Positions 38,629-47,240 of a DNA stretch of 64,000 bases are shown piece after piece. The first letter of the stretch is position 1. Each line of letters starts with the position of its first letter. Where the stretch lies: positions 372,001-436,000 of the forward strand of contig NZ_SDIC01000003.1 of assembly GCF_004116405.1 (NCBI RefSeq). Direction: 5' to 3'. The translations under genes and the position numbers were made by a program. Under the pieces are notes generated by a model, which was not told where the DNA came from, did no database searches, and saw nothing but the letters and a program-made list of their open reading frames with translations. Origin of the DNA: Halegenticoccus tardaugens. Lineage in GTDB: Archaea; Halobacteriota; Halobacteria; Halobacteriales; Haloferacaceae.

Positions 38629-39711
38629 TTACCCTTTGAGCCCGCTCCCGGTGAGCGGCACGACCACGTCGTCGTCGGCGTCGACGACGCCGCGTTCGCG
38701 GTACTCGCGCAACGCCGCGGGCGCGACCGCGCAGGTCGGTTCGACGTAGAAGCCGCGGTGGTGAAGCCGGTCCAACTCGCGCTTCGTCGCGTCCGAGCCG
38801 ACCGCGATCGCGTCCCCGTCGGTCGCCGTTATCGCCTCTCTGATCTCCGCCTCGCGGACGGGCGCTCGAATCCGAACCCCGTCGGCGACGTCGTTGTTCC
38901 CGGCGGCGTCCTCGGAGCCGTGCAACTCGGCGGCGATCGGCGCGTACCCCGCCGCCTGCGCGCCCAGGAGTCGGGGCATCCCGTCCGTCCACCCCGCGTC
39001 GAGGAGCGCGCGGAACCCGCGGTAGGCCCCGAGAAAGAGCGTCCCGTGCCCGAGCGGCGCGACGACCGCGTCGGGGACGGACCAGTCGCGCTCCCGTGCG
39101 ATCTCGTGGGCGACGGTCGCGGTGCCGGCGAGGAACGCCGGGTTCCACGCGTGGCTGGCGTACCACCCGTCGCCGGCCCGGACGGCCTCGACGCAGGCGT
39201 CCGTCACGTCCTCGCGCGATCCGTCGACGCGGACGGGCGTCGCGCCGGCGCGCTCTATGGCGCGGAGCTTCGACGCCTTCGCCGACGCGGGGACGTACAC
39301 GTCGGCGTCGAGCCCCGCCCGCGCCGCGTAGGCGGCGATCGCGGCCCCGGCGTTGCCCGAGGAGTCCTCGATCACCTTCTCCGCGCCGAGTTCGACCGCC
39401 CGGGAGAGCGTCGTCGTCGCGCCGCGGTCCTTGAAGCTCCCGGTGGGGAAGACGTACTCCAGCTTGAACGAGGCGTCCCACGCGGGCGCGTCGACGAGTG
39501 GCGTCATCCCCTCGCCGAGGGTGACGCGCGGCGCGATCGGGACGAAGTCCTCGAACGCCCAGAGGCCGCGGCGACCGTCGACCGACGCGGGGTCGGGCGC
39601 GGGGCCGTCGGGCCGGGGTTCGTCGGCGAATTCGAGCGGCGCGCCGCACTCGCACCGCCAGCGATCCTCGTAGCTCCGTCCGCAGTCGGGACACGCGAGC
39701 GCTGTTGGCAC
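38629..39711 (-). CDS. thrC: threonine synthase
   Basis: 360 residues from GTG 39711. It is the PLP enzyme converting phosphohomoserine to threonine. An N-terminal zinc-ribbon-like segment (ACPDCGRSYEDRWRCECG) typical of this subfamily precedes the core. The PLP lysine lies in FPTGSFKDRGA, SSGNAGAA binds the phosphate, and the C-terminal TGSGLKG is the usual ending. The longer upstream frame overlaps the next gene and is Pro/Arg/Thr junk, so the GTG start is preferred. Confidence 0.9.
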   Translation of the reverse strand: MPTALACPDCGRSYEDRWRCECGAPLEFADEPRPDGPAPDPASVDGRRGLWAFEDFVPIAPRVTLGEGMTPLVDAPAWDASFKLEYVFPTGSFKDRGATTTLSRAVELGAEKVIEDSSGNAGAAIAAYAARAGLDADVYVPASAKASKLRAIERAGATPVRVDGSREDVTDACVEAVRAGDGWYASHAWNPAFLAGTATVAHEIARERDWSVPDAVVAPLGHGTLFLGAYRGFRALLDAGWTDGMPRLLGAQAAGYAPIAAELHGSEDAAGNNDVADGVRIRAPVREAEIREAITATDGDAIAVGSDATKRELDRLHHRGFYVEPTCAVAPAALREYRERGVVDADDDVVVPLTGSGLKG

Positions 39712-39784
39712 GAGCGGACGGAGGCGGGCGGTGGACCAGAAGCTGGCGGTTCTCGATCGATCAGGGGGAGTCGGCGTCGGACGA

Positions 39785-40741
39785 TCAGTAGGTGTCGACC
39801 TCGGTGCCGACGGAACAGACGTACTCGCCGGTCGCAACCTGCGGCAGCCGACGGGTGCGCCAGAACACGCCGTCGTTGTCGGCCGTCACGCGTCCCTTCA
39901 GCCGGCCAAACACGTCCGTGACCTCGAACAGCGTCTCCCCGGCCCGCACGCTGTCGCCGAGATCCTTCCGAAAGTCGACGAGGCCGCCCGTCGGCGAACC
40001 GTACTGGTCGAACCCCTTCGCGCGCGTCTGGCGCTCCCGCTCGACGTCGCCGTCGAGGAAGCCGTAGCGTCTGAGGACGTTGAACACGCCGCGGACGCCC
40101 AGCCGGATGCTCTCGTCGTCCCAGCCGACGCAGCCGCCGAGCTCCGGATCGATCGTCGGGATGCCCTGATCGGGGCCGACGCGGGCGAGCTGCCCCTCGG
40201 GCCCCTTCTGGTCGAGGACGTACCCGCAGCCGAACGTCTTCGCCAGTTCGAGACACTCGCGGTGCAGTCGGTGTCGCCGTCCGCAGCGCACCCGCACCTC
40301 GTTTATCATCCGGCTCGTCGAGCCCTGGTGGAGGTCCAAGACGAGATCCGCCCGCGTCGCGACGTCGAAGGTCGCGGCCGCGATGCGCTCGCTCGACGTC
40401 CCGTTCTCGTCGCCCGGGTACGTCCGATTCATCTTCGTGTCGTCGACGGGGTTGCGGTGCTCGGCCACCTGAAACGCGTGGTAGTTGACGATCCCGACGA
40501 CCAGCACCGTCCCCGCCACCTCCGTCGGATCGAGCCGCGGGACGACCCGTCGGACGACGCCGACGCCGTTGAGTTCGTCGCCGTCGCTCGCCGCCTGCAC
40601 GTACAGCGTCTTGCCCTCTCGCTCGCCGTTGATGACGGCGACCGGCAACCCGATCGGGCTGCCGTCCCGGGATTCGCCCACCTCTAATCGGCCCGTATCG
40701 ACCTCGCCTGGGGCCGCGCTCGCGCTTCCGAGCGTCGTCAT
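39785..40741 (-). CDS. succinylglutamate desuccinylase/aspartoacylase-family protein
   Basis: 318 residues. The M14-like zinc hydrolase fold is shown by SDGDELNGVGVVRRV (about 52-66), NYHAFQVAEHRNPVDDTKMNRTYPG and LVLDLHQGS. In the first motif the usual zinc-binding His (HGDE) is replaced by Asp (DGDE), while Glu and the later His are kept. A C-terminal lipoyl-like beta domain (GETLFEVTDVFGRLKGRV) follows. The substrate is unknown. Divergent from the CHAT locus, 112 nt away. Confidence 0.82.
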   Translation of the reverse strand: MTTLGSASAAPGEVDTGRLEVGESRDGSPIGLPVAVINGEREGKTLYVQAASDGDELNGVGVVRRVVPRLDPTEVAGTVLVVGIVNYHAFQVAEHRNPVDDTKMNRTYPGDENGTSSERIAAATFDVATRADLVLDLHQGSTSRMINEVRVRCGRRHRLHRECLELAKTFGCGYVLDQKGPEGQLARVGPDQGIPTIDPELGGCVGWDDESIRLGVRGVFNVLRRYGFLDGDVERERQTRAKGFDQYGSPTGGLVDFRKDLGDSVRAGETLFEVTDVFGRLKGRVTADNDGVFWRTRRLPQVATGEYVCSVGTEVDTY

Positions 40742-40821
40742 TACCCGATTGACGAACGCGGCCGCCTTTAGGGGTTCGGTCCCCGCTCGCAGTCGTGCGG
40801 TTCCGGTCGAGCCTGCGAAAG

Positions 40822-40829
40822 ATTTATGA
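40822..40829 (+). promoter_or_regulatory. TATA-like box of the CHAT locus
   Basis: TTTATGAT is centred about 28 nt before ATG 40854 in a markedly AT-rich 50-nt stretch; a second box, CTTATATT, lies about 14 nt before the ATG. Confidence 0.45.
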
Positions 40830-40853
40830 TATTGTGCTTATATTTCGTCACAA

Positions 40854-41531
40854 ATGTGGACCGAGTCGACGTTCCGTGACGCCGAGGAGGGGGTCACGCT
40901 CGGCGCGGTGCTCTCGCGGCTCAAGCGGAACGGGTGCAACCTGCTCGTGACCGGCGCGGTCGCCGAGACGGCCTCCGCCCGGGCGACTCGGCGCTTGCTC
41001 GGCTCGCCGACCGAGCACCGCGAACGGATCATCGTTCTCACGGACTCGTCGAGAGACCTGCTCGACGAACGGCTCCCCGCCGGCGTGACGCTCGATCACC
41101 CGCACGTTCGACTCGTCGACCGGCGCGGCGGGGAGCGATCGTGCGTCAGAAAGGGATCGGGTGCCGACCCCGCCGCGGGAGACGATTCGCTGGCTCATCT
41201 CCAGCGTCAGCTCGTTCGGTTCGTCGGCGAACTGGACCACGAGTCTCTGTCGCCGGCGACGCTCCGGCTGTCGCTCGACTCCCTCAGCGCCGTCCTCGAA
41301 CGGTACGACGAGGAGACCGTCGTGCGGTTCCTCCGCGTCGTCACCGCGCTGGTTCGCGGCGCGCGCGGGATGGGACACTTTCACCTTCCGCTCCCGGACG
41401 ACGACCCGCAGGTTCGGTCGCTGGCACCGCTCTTCGACGCGCGCGTCGAACTCCGTCGGCGCGGGTCGATGCAACCCGAACAGCGTTGGCACGTCCCCGA
41501 GTACGGCGTCACCGAGTGGGTAGGAATATGA
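40854..41531 (+). CDS. degenerate RecA/KaiC-like protein (DUF7504-like), partner of the CHAT protease
   Basis: 225 residues. The layout resembles a KaiC/RecA-type fold: NLLVTGAVAETASARATRRLLG where a Walker A would be (no GKT), then TLRLSLDSLSAVLERYDEETVVRFLRVVTALVR and GMGHFHLPLPDDD. It resembles a haloarchaeal family I recall as DUF7504. With the P-loop lost it is unlikely to be an ATPase; a sensing or scaffolding role is possible. Its stop overlaps the protease start as ATGA, so the two proteins are made together. Confidence 0.7.
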   Translation: MWTESTFRDAEEGVTLGAVLSRLKRNGCNLLVTGAVAETASARATRRLLGSPTEHRERIIVLTDSSRDLLDERLPAGVTLDHPHVRLVDRRGGERSCVRKGSGADPAAGDDSLAHLQRQLVRFVGELDHESLSPATLRLSLDSLSAVLERYDEETVVRFLRVVTALVRGARGMGHFHLPLPDDDPQVRSLAPLFDARVELRRRGSMQPEQRWHVPEYGVTEWVGI

Positions 41532-43654
41532 CGTCGGACGACGCCACCTTCGCGGCGGTGCGGTTCGAGGCGCTCTCCGATCGGCCGGGAATCCGCCTCG
41601 TCGACGACATCGAGAACGCGCGCTTCGAGGTGTACGCGGCGGATCCGATCGACCCGACGGAGACGCCGTCCGACGACTTTCTCTTCCCGATCGACCTCGC
41701 GGTCTCCTTCTCGACCGCGACGCTGACGATTCCGAAACTGTCCACCGTCGTCGTCCGCGACGCTGACGGACGGACGGTGTCGCAGTCGTCGAATCGCGAG
41801 GAGGTCGCGCTGGAACCGGGTTCGTACTGCGTCGAGATCACCACCGCGCCGGTGAAGCTGTACGTCGCGGTCGAAAGCTCCGTCGCCGTCCGGTACGACG
41901 ACGGCCGGACGGTTCTCGCGTTCGCCGGTCCCACGCCGGTGACGATCGGCGCGCGGTCGTTCCACGAGAAGCCGGCGGGGACGGTGACGACCCCGGCAGA
42001 TCCGGAGTCGCTGATGGACGCGGTGTCCTTGCTCGGATCGGCCCTGCAGACCACCTCGCCGGAGCGCTCGTTCCCGACCCTTCGCGGGCACCCGCCGCTC
42101 TTCGAACTCGGCGACCGCTTCGAGGTGCCCGATCGCGTTCGACCGCCGGACACGGGCGTCGAGATCGTCCTCCCACGGCGACGCGACGCGGTCTTCGCGT
42201 CGGCGTCGCTGGCGTACTACCTCGGCGCGGCGGTCGTCCCCGGAACAGAACCCCGGCTTCGGGGCGACGGGTGGCAGCACCCGTTGGCGGACGGGGTCGA
42301 CCTCGAAACGGGCATCGGGCGGGCGCTCCGGCAGGCGTTCTTCCTCGACTGTCTCGCCCGGACCGAGGGGTACTACCCCGTCGATCTCCACGAGCGGTCG
42401 GTCGTCGAGCGCGCCTTCGACCTCGACTTCCCCGCGCTGTACGAGCTGGCGCTCGACGAGCGGCTCGGGGAGTACTTCTCCGTCCCGTTCGACGACCTCG
42501 AACCGCACCTGCCGGAGTGGAGCCTGACGACCGACGTTCGGCCCACCCCGGAGAACGTCGAGATGCTGCCGTTTCTCGCCAACGACCTCTCGCTCATCCG
42601 GTGCCCGTCGGAGGCGGCGGAGCCGCCGAAGCCCGAACCGCAGGCGGTGACGGACTTCCTCCGCGACGGGCCGGCAGCGGCCGCCGCGGGCGACTTCCTC
42701 CGGAGCGAGGGGGAGGCGGCCCGGATCGACCCCGACAGCATCGTCCAGCCGCGGTCGACGGAGACGATGGAACACGCGTGGGTCGGCGACGGGTACCCCC
42801 TCGGGACGAGCAAGGCGACCCCCGAGTCGTACCGGCGGCGGCTCACCCGCGACGTGACGGAGCGGACGAGCATCGAGATCACCATCGTCTGCAACGACGA
42901 GGAGATGCGCGACGAGGGCGTCGTCGCGGACCTGTACGGACAGCGCGACCTCCTCCAGTTCGACGTGGAGATCCACCACGACCTCTCCGTGGCCGAGATG
43001 GAGGCCCTGCTGCGCGAGCCGACGAACTTCCTCCACTACATCGGCCACGTCGACGACGACGGGATCAAGTGCTCGGACGGCTTCCTCGACGTCCGCTCGA
43101 TGGAGGGCGAGGTCGCCGTCGAGTCGTTCCTCCTGAACGCCTGCCGGTCGTACCAACAGGGCCACGCCCTCATCGAGCGCGGCAGCTACGGCGGCGTCGT
43201 GACGCTCGTCGAGGTGGCGAACCTCCCGGCGACGAAGCTGGGACAGCTACTGGCGCGGCTGCTGAACTGCGGGTTCAGCCTGCGCTCCGCCATGTCGGTC
43301 GCCAAAGAAGAGGTGCTGGTCGGACACCAGTACATGGTTCTGGGGGACGGGGGGACGGTGTTGTGTCAGAGCGAGAGTGGTGTCCCCGCCGTTGTTCATG
43401 TAAGCACTGACGAAGAGAACGAACAACACTCAGTTCATATTCGATACTACCCGTCGCAACACTTTGGTATTGGTTCGCTTATGATCCCCTATATTAATGA
43501 CTCTTCTGTGTATTACATAGGAACAGGAGATACCGAGGAATTTGAAATATCAACTGAACAGTTAATAGAGTTCCTTGATCTAGAGATATTACCACTGAAG
43601 ATTAAAAACTCTCTATACTGGTCAAACGAAGTATGCAAAGACGATTTCGTTTAG
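41528..43654 (+). CDS. CHAT-domain (caspase-like) protease with exchanged AT-rich 3' end
   Basis: 708 residues. The C-terminal half is a CHAT domain: ITIVCNDEEM, then a His in FLHYIGHVDDDGIKCSDG (His507 in the GH pair) and a Cys in SFLLNACRSYQQG (Cys539), 32 residues apart, the expected caspase-like dyad. The N-terminal ~400 residues are unfamiliar, with beta-rich sequence first, and may sense or inhibit. From about residue 615 the DNA turns AT-rich with rare codons (TTA, ATA, AGA), unlike all neighbours, so the last ~90 residues were probably acquired by recombination. Translationally coupled to the upstream RecA-like gene. No signal peptide. Confidence 0.75.
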   Translation: MTSDDATFAAVRFEALSDRPGIRLVDDIENARFEVYAADPIDPTETPSDDFLFPIDLAVSFSTATLTIPKLSTVVVRDADGRTVSQSSNREEVALEPGSYCVEITTAPVKLYVAVESSVAVRYDDGRTVLAFAGPTPVTIGARSFHEKPAGTVTTPADPESLMDAVSLLGSALQTTSPERSFPTLRGHPPLFELGDRFEVPDRVRPPDTGVEIVLPRRRDAVFASASLAYYLGAAVVPGTEPRLRGDGWQHPLADGVDLETGIGRALRQAFFLDCLARTEGYYPVDLHERSVVERAFDLDFPALYELALDERLGEYFSVPFDDLEPHLPEWSLTTDVRPTPENVEMLPFLANDLSLIRCPSEAAEPPKPEPQAVTDFLRDGPAAAAAGDFLRSEGEAARIDPDSIVQPRSTETMEHAWVGDGYPLGTSKATPESYRRRLTRDVTERTSIEITIVCNDEEMRDEGVVADLYGQRDLLQFDVEIHHDLSVAEMEALLREPTNFLHYIGHVDDDGIKCSDGFLDVRSMEGEVAVESFLLNACRSYQQGHALIERGSYGGVVTLVEVANLPATKLGQLLARLLNCGFSLRSAMSVAKEEVLVGHQYMVLGDGGTVLCQSESGVPAVVHVSTDEENEQHSVHIRYYPSQHFGIGSLMIPYINDSSVYYIGTGDTEEFEISTEQLIEFLDLEILPLKIKNSLYWSNEVCKDDFV

Positions 43655-43782
43655 GGTCCGTTGATTGCGCCAGCGTGATTCGCCACCGTCGTCCCCGCCT
43701 GCGACACTAACAACGTCATCGCGAACAGGACGCCGATCATTCGTGGGTGCTCGCGCAGGTACGCCCGCAATTTCTGACTCAT
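43651..43782 (-). CDS. 43-residue membrane or exported peptide (DUF7503-like) convergent with the CHAT protease
   Basis: MSQKLRAYLREHPRMIGVLF begins the frame; a basic N-terminus is followed by a hydrophobic stretch (about 15-29, ending VSQAG) and a small polar tail ending INGP. This resembles tiny haloarchaeal proteins I recall as DUF7503, found near DUF7504-like genes. Its stop overlaps the protease stop by 4 nt on the opposite strand. Composition is GC-rich again, unlike the AT-rich protease end beside it. It could be a protease substrate, a membrane effector or a signal; none is proved. Confidence 0.65.
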   Translation of the reverse strand: MSQKLRAYLREHPRMIGVLFAMTLLVSQAGTTVANHAGAINGP

Positions 43783-43928
43783 GGTACGTCCGGATACTCT
43801 CCGCAGGTGAAAATTAATTTATTTAAATAAATCATTCAATACAGAATTTAATCGAATACAATAAATATTGGACAACATAACATCTCCGTACCCGAACTGT
43901 TTTGATCGACGGCTGAAACACCACTCAC
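43783..43928. other. AT-rich intergenic region between the 43-residue peptide and MFS genes
   Basis: The region 43812-43880 is very AT-rich (TTAATTTATTTAAATAAATC and similar). It holds promoters for the leftward peptide and possibly the MFS gene. No further gene seen. Confidence 0.5.
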
Positions 43929-45248
43929 ATGCAGAAACGGGACGTCGGTGCGTTGACGGCGTTCCGACAGTTCTTCGCGCTCCGCGGCGACGTGCTCGTC
44001 CTGTCGGTTGCGATGTTCGCGTTCAGCCTCGGCTTTCAGATGACCGGCCGCTACATGCCGCGGTACATGAGCGTGCTCGGGGCGGGGCCGGTCGCCATCG
44101 GGCTCTACGGGACCGTGGGGAACCTCATCAGCGCCGTCTACCCGTACCCCGGCGGCGCGCTGTCGGATCGGATCGGTTCGCGCGTCGCGCTCACGCTGTT
44201 CGGCCTCGCCTCCACGCTCGGGTTCGTGCTCTGGTTCTTCGCCGAGGCGTTCGGAATCCTCACCGTTCCGGCGCCGTCGGCCGGTCCGCTCCGCCTCGAC
44301 CCGATCGTCCTCCCCGTCGGCGTCTTCCTCGGACTGTTCCTCTCGCAGGCGTGGAAGTCGTTCGGGCTCGGCGCGACGTTCGCGATCGTAAAACAGAGCG
44401 TCCCGCCGGAGCGCCTCGCGACCGGCTTCGCCAGTACCGAGACGTTCCGCCGGACGGCGTTCCTCCTCGGCCCGCTCCTCGCGGCGGCGCTCTTGGCGTC
44501 GTTCGCCTTCGAGACGGGATTCAGGTACGTCCTGCTCGCGGCCGCCGGCTTCGGTCTCGTCGCTACCGTCGCACAGCACGTCCTCTACGACGCGTCGGAG
44601 GACTCGCTTGGGAAGTCGTTCGCCGGCGTCGGGGCGCTCCTCTCCGACCTCCGCGAACTGCCGCGGCCGCTGCGCCCGCTGCTCGTCGGCGACACGCTCG
44701 TCCGCTTCGCCAACGGGATGGTGTACGCCTTCTTCGTCATCGTCGTCGTCGACTTCCTCTCCGTCGGCGTCGCACTCCCGGCCGTCGGGAATCTCAATCC
44801 GGACTCGTACTTCGGCGTCCTGCTCGCGCTGGAGATGGCCGTCGCGCTTTTAGTGATGGTTCCGGTGGCGAAGCTCGCCGAGCGCGTCGGCCTGAAACCC
44901 GTCGTCGCGCTCGGGTTCGCCGTCTACGCCGCGTTTCCGGCGCTGCTCATCGCGTCACCGCCGAACGCCGCCGTCCTCGCGGCGCTGTTCGCCTTCTCCG
45001 GCCTCCGGTTCGCGGGCCTGCCGGCGCACAAGGCGCTCATCGTCGGACCGGCCGAGCGAAACGAGGGCGGTCGGGTCGTCGGCTCGTACTACCTCGTGCG
45101 GAACGCGATCGTCATCCCGAGCGCGGCCGTCGGCGGTCTCCTCTACGACGCCTCGCCGACGCTCGCGTTCGGCGTCGCGACCGCCGTCGGGGTGATCGGC
45201 ACGGCCTACTTCCTCGTCTTCGGCGAGGAGTTCGACGCGTACGCGTGA
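43929..45248 (+). CDS. MFS transporter
   Basis: 439 residues, twelve membrane segments. The loop 2-3 motif GGALSDRIGSRVAL (about 75-88) is the classic MFS signature, repeated weakly as KLAERVGLKPVVAL in the second half. The substrate is not deducible. It is on the same strand as the CHAT operon but separated by the small peptide and an AT-rich promoter region, so it is probably independent. Confidence 0.88.
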   Translation: MQKRDVGALTAFRQFFALRGDVLVLSVAMFAFSLGFQMTGRYMPRYMSVLGAGPVAIGLYGTVGNLISAVYPYPGGALSDRIGSRVALTLFGLASTLGFVLWFFAEAFGILTVPAPSAGPLRLDPIVLPVGVFLGLFLSQAWKSFGLGATFAIVKQSVPPERLATGFASTETFRRTAFLLGPLLAAALLASFAFETGFRYVLLAAAGFGLVATVAQHVLYDASEDSLGKSFAGVGALLSDLRELPRPLRPLLVGDTLVRFANGMVYAFFVIVVVDFLSVGVALPAVGNLNPDSYFGVLLALEMAVALLVMVPVAKLAERVGLKPVVALGFAVYAAFPALLIASPPNAAVLAALFAFSGLRFAGLPAHKALIVGPAERNEGGRVVGSYYLVRNAIVIPSAAVGGLLYDASPTLAFGVATAVGVIGTAYFLVFGEEFDAYA

Positions 45249-45319
45249 CGCCCGTCGCCTTCGGCGTGACGCGCGCGCGACAACGATGAAAATTTGATCC
45301 CCCGCTCCGATCTCCACCC

Positions 45320-45610
45320 GTGAGCGACGACGTTCCGGAGCGCCCGCCGGCCCGAGGACTGCTCGACGCGCTGTCCGTCCGCCGAAACGCGAAGATCGGC
45401 GCGGCGGTCGGTCTCCTCGTGGCCGTCTCGGCGTACCTCTTCCGGGTGTTCGAGGTGATCGGTCCGTTTCCGGGCACGCAGGAGTTCTTCTTCTTCGGTC
45501 CCGGCGTGTGGTTCCTCCTCCTCGCGTTCGTCCTCGCGACGACGAGCGCGATGCTCGTCGCGGCGGCGCTGACGGTCGTCTCGATCTATCGACTCGCTCG
45601 GGAGTTGTGA
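45320..45610 (+). CDS. small membrane protein (DUF7536-like)
   Basis: 96 residues from GTG 45320. Two hydrophobic segments (about 25-45 and 62-88) are joined by VFEVIGPFPGTQEFFFFGPG. It resembles a small haloarchaeal membrane family of unknown role. It follows the MFS gene after 71 nt; no ATG is available in the frame near the start. Confidence 0.6.
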   Translation: MSDDVPERPPARGLLDALSVRRNAKIGAAVGLLVAVSAYLFRVFEVIGPFPGTQEFFFFGPGVWFLLLAFVLATTSAMLVAAALTVVSIYRLAREL

Positions 45611-45665
45611 GCGCGGTCGATCGTCGCGGGGGGAGGCGACTCGCCACGCCGACCCGCGGCGTCCC

Positions 45666-46889
45666 CTACTCGTCGTACTCCTGGGGGTCGCCGGCCAGAT
45701 CGCCGAGCCGCTCGGCCGCGGCGCGCGTCCCCTTCGCGAGGAGGACGTCTCCCGCGTGAAGCTCCGTCCGCGGGCCGGGCGAAACGACCCACTCGCCGCC
45801 GCCTTCCGTCGCCCCCTCGGGCCGACGGACCGCGATGACCCGCATGCCGGTTTCCGTCTTCACCATCCGGTCGCCGAGCGTCGCGTCCGCCAGCGCGCTC
45901 CCCGGCGCGACGGTCAGCCGGACGATGATCTCGTCGCTCTCCTCGACCGCGGCGGCGACGACGGGGTGGGTGTCCAGCCCCCGGAGGACGCCCTCGCTGA
46001 TCTCGAGCGCCGCGTCGCTTATCACCTCCGTCGCGTGCGCGAGGTGCATCAGCCCGCGGAGCGAGATCGGATCCTCGACGCGGCTCGCCGCGCGGAGCGT
46101 CCACGCCTCGAACCGCGATTCGAGCGCGTCCATCTCCGCTTCGAGTTCGCTCACCTCCTCGGCGACGCCTTCGCTGTCGAACAGCACCGCGCCGTAGGCG
46201 AGGTCGACCGCGAGTTCGCTGATGTTCTTCATCAGCACGATGGAGTCGACGGCGCGTTCGAGGTCGTCGATGGCCGGCTCGGGTGCCCTCGGCGGCTCGT
46301 ACGGCGCGCCGGTCGCGGTCTCGTACACGGTCGCGAGCCCCTCTTCGAGGCCGCGCAGGAGGACGACGTCGTTCGCCTCCAGCGTCGTCTCGTGGTCCGG
46401 GTTCGTGATCCAATCGCCCGCCCGTCGGATGGCGATGACGCGGACGCCCGTCTCCGTCTCCATGTTGATCTCTTCGAGGGATCGGCCGGCGTACGGCGAC
46501 GCCGGATCGACCGCCCCGCGGACGAGCGTCTCGACGGCCTCCGGGAGCGCCGCGCGCATCGCGTCGGGGAGGCCGATGTCTTCGAGGACGATCTTCGCGA
46601 TGTCGCCGGCGGCGTCGCTGATCTTCTGGGCGGCCCCGACGACGCCGAGGACCGGCGCGAGCGCCTCCGCGTCGTCGGGCGTCCGCGCGGCCATGAGGAG
46701 GCTCATCCGCGCGCGGAGCTGGAGGATCTCCATCCGTTCTTCGAGCGCCAGCACCTCTTCGGCGATGTCGTCGCTGCCGTGCAGCACGGCCGAGTAGGAG
46801 AGGTCGATGAGGAGTTCGGCGGTGTCTTTCATCTCCGCGAGAACCTCCTTGACGCTGACCGGCTCGTACGCCACGTCCCCGGGGTCCAT
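45666..46889 (-). CDS. duplicated PhoU/TrkA-C (RCK_C) protein, K+ channel-type regulator
   Basis: 407 residues built from two similar halves, each a PhoU-like helical domain followed by an RCK_C/TrkA-C domain (half 1 about 1-215 with INMETETGVRVIAIRRAGDW; half 2 about 220-400 with MVKTETGMRVIAVRRPEG). No membrane segments and no Rossmann TrkA-N domain, so it is a cytoplasmic regulatory subunit, perhaps binding c-di-AMP or controlling K+ or phosphate transport. Start 46889 is set before the repeat element; upstream frame is not protein-like. Confidence 0.78.
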   Translation of the reverse strand: MDPGDVAYEPVSVKEVLAEMKDTAELLIDLSYSAVLHGSDDIAEEVLALEERMEILQLRARMSLLMAARTPDDAEALAPVLGVVGAAQKISDAAGDIAKIVLEDIGLPDAMRAALPEAVETLVRGAVDPASPYAGRSLEEINMETETGVRVIAIRRAGDWITNPDHETTLEANDVVLLRGLEEGLATVYETATGAPYEPPRAPEPAIDDLERAVDSIVLMKNISELAVDLAYGAVLFDSEGVAEEVSELEAEMDALESRFEAWTLRAASRVEDPISLRGLMHLAHATEVISDAALEISEGVLRGLDTHPVVAAAVEESDEIIVRLTVAPGSALADATLGDRMVKTETGMRVIAVRRPEGATEGGGEWVVSPGPRTELHAGDVLLAKGTRAAAERLGDLAGDPQEYDE

Positions 46890-46929
46890 ACCGCGCAGTT
46901 TCGCCCGGGATGGGAAAAGCGCTTCCCAC

Positions 46930-46979
46930 CGACCTTTTGCGCTGCGGGGTGGCGAAGCCACCCCTCGGCAAAAGGTCGA
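46930..46979 (+). repeat. left copy of the 50-nt inverted repeat
   Basis: Begins CGACCTTTTGCGCTGCGGGG, contains an internal palindrome GGGTGGC-GAA-GCCACCC, and is the reverse complement of the copy at 47241-47290 apart from about one base and the hairpin loop. Confidence 0.85.
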
Positions 46980-47157
46980 TCAAAATCCTCGTCGCTCCCT
47001 CCGGTCGCTCCTCGGTCCGCTCGTTCACTCCCTTCGGTCGTTCACTCGCGGTACAAAAACTCGCACACAGCAGCAGCCGGCTGGAGTCCGTGACCTCTCC
47101 TTTACGGCGATCTCTCCCGGCGCTTGCAAGCCACCCTCGTAGCGGGATTCTACTGTA

Positions 47158-47180
47158 CGAAAATCGCTTCGCGATTTTCG
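47158..47180 (+). repeat. 10-bp hairpin in the middle of the element
   Basis: CGAAAATCGC-TTC-GCGATTTTCG can form a perfect 10-bp stem with a 3-nt loop. Confidence 0.7.
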
Positions 47181-47240
47181 GCCGACGACTGAACGGAGGG
47201 ACGGCTCCGCCGCCCCGGAGTGAAGGAGGAGGCTTTTGGT

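Noticed and set aside
39711..39837. Extended N-terminus for threonine synthase
   Set aside because: The extra residues are Pro/Ser/Thr/Arg low complexity and overlap the 3' end of the neighbouring gene; GTG 39711 gives the normal family start.
46890..46961. Upstream extension of the PhoU/TrkA-C protein into the inverted repeat
   Set aside because: It would translate the repeat element and adds unrelated sequence before MDPGDVAYEP.
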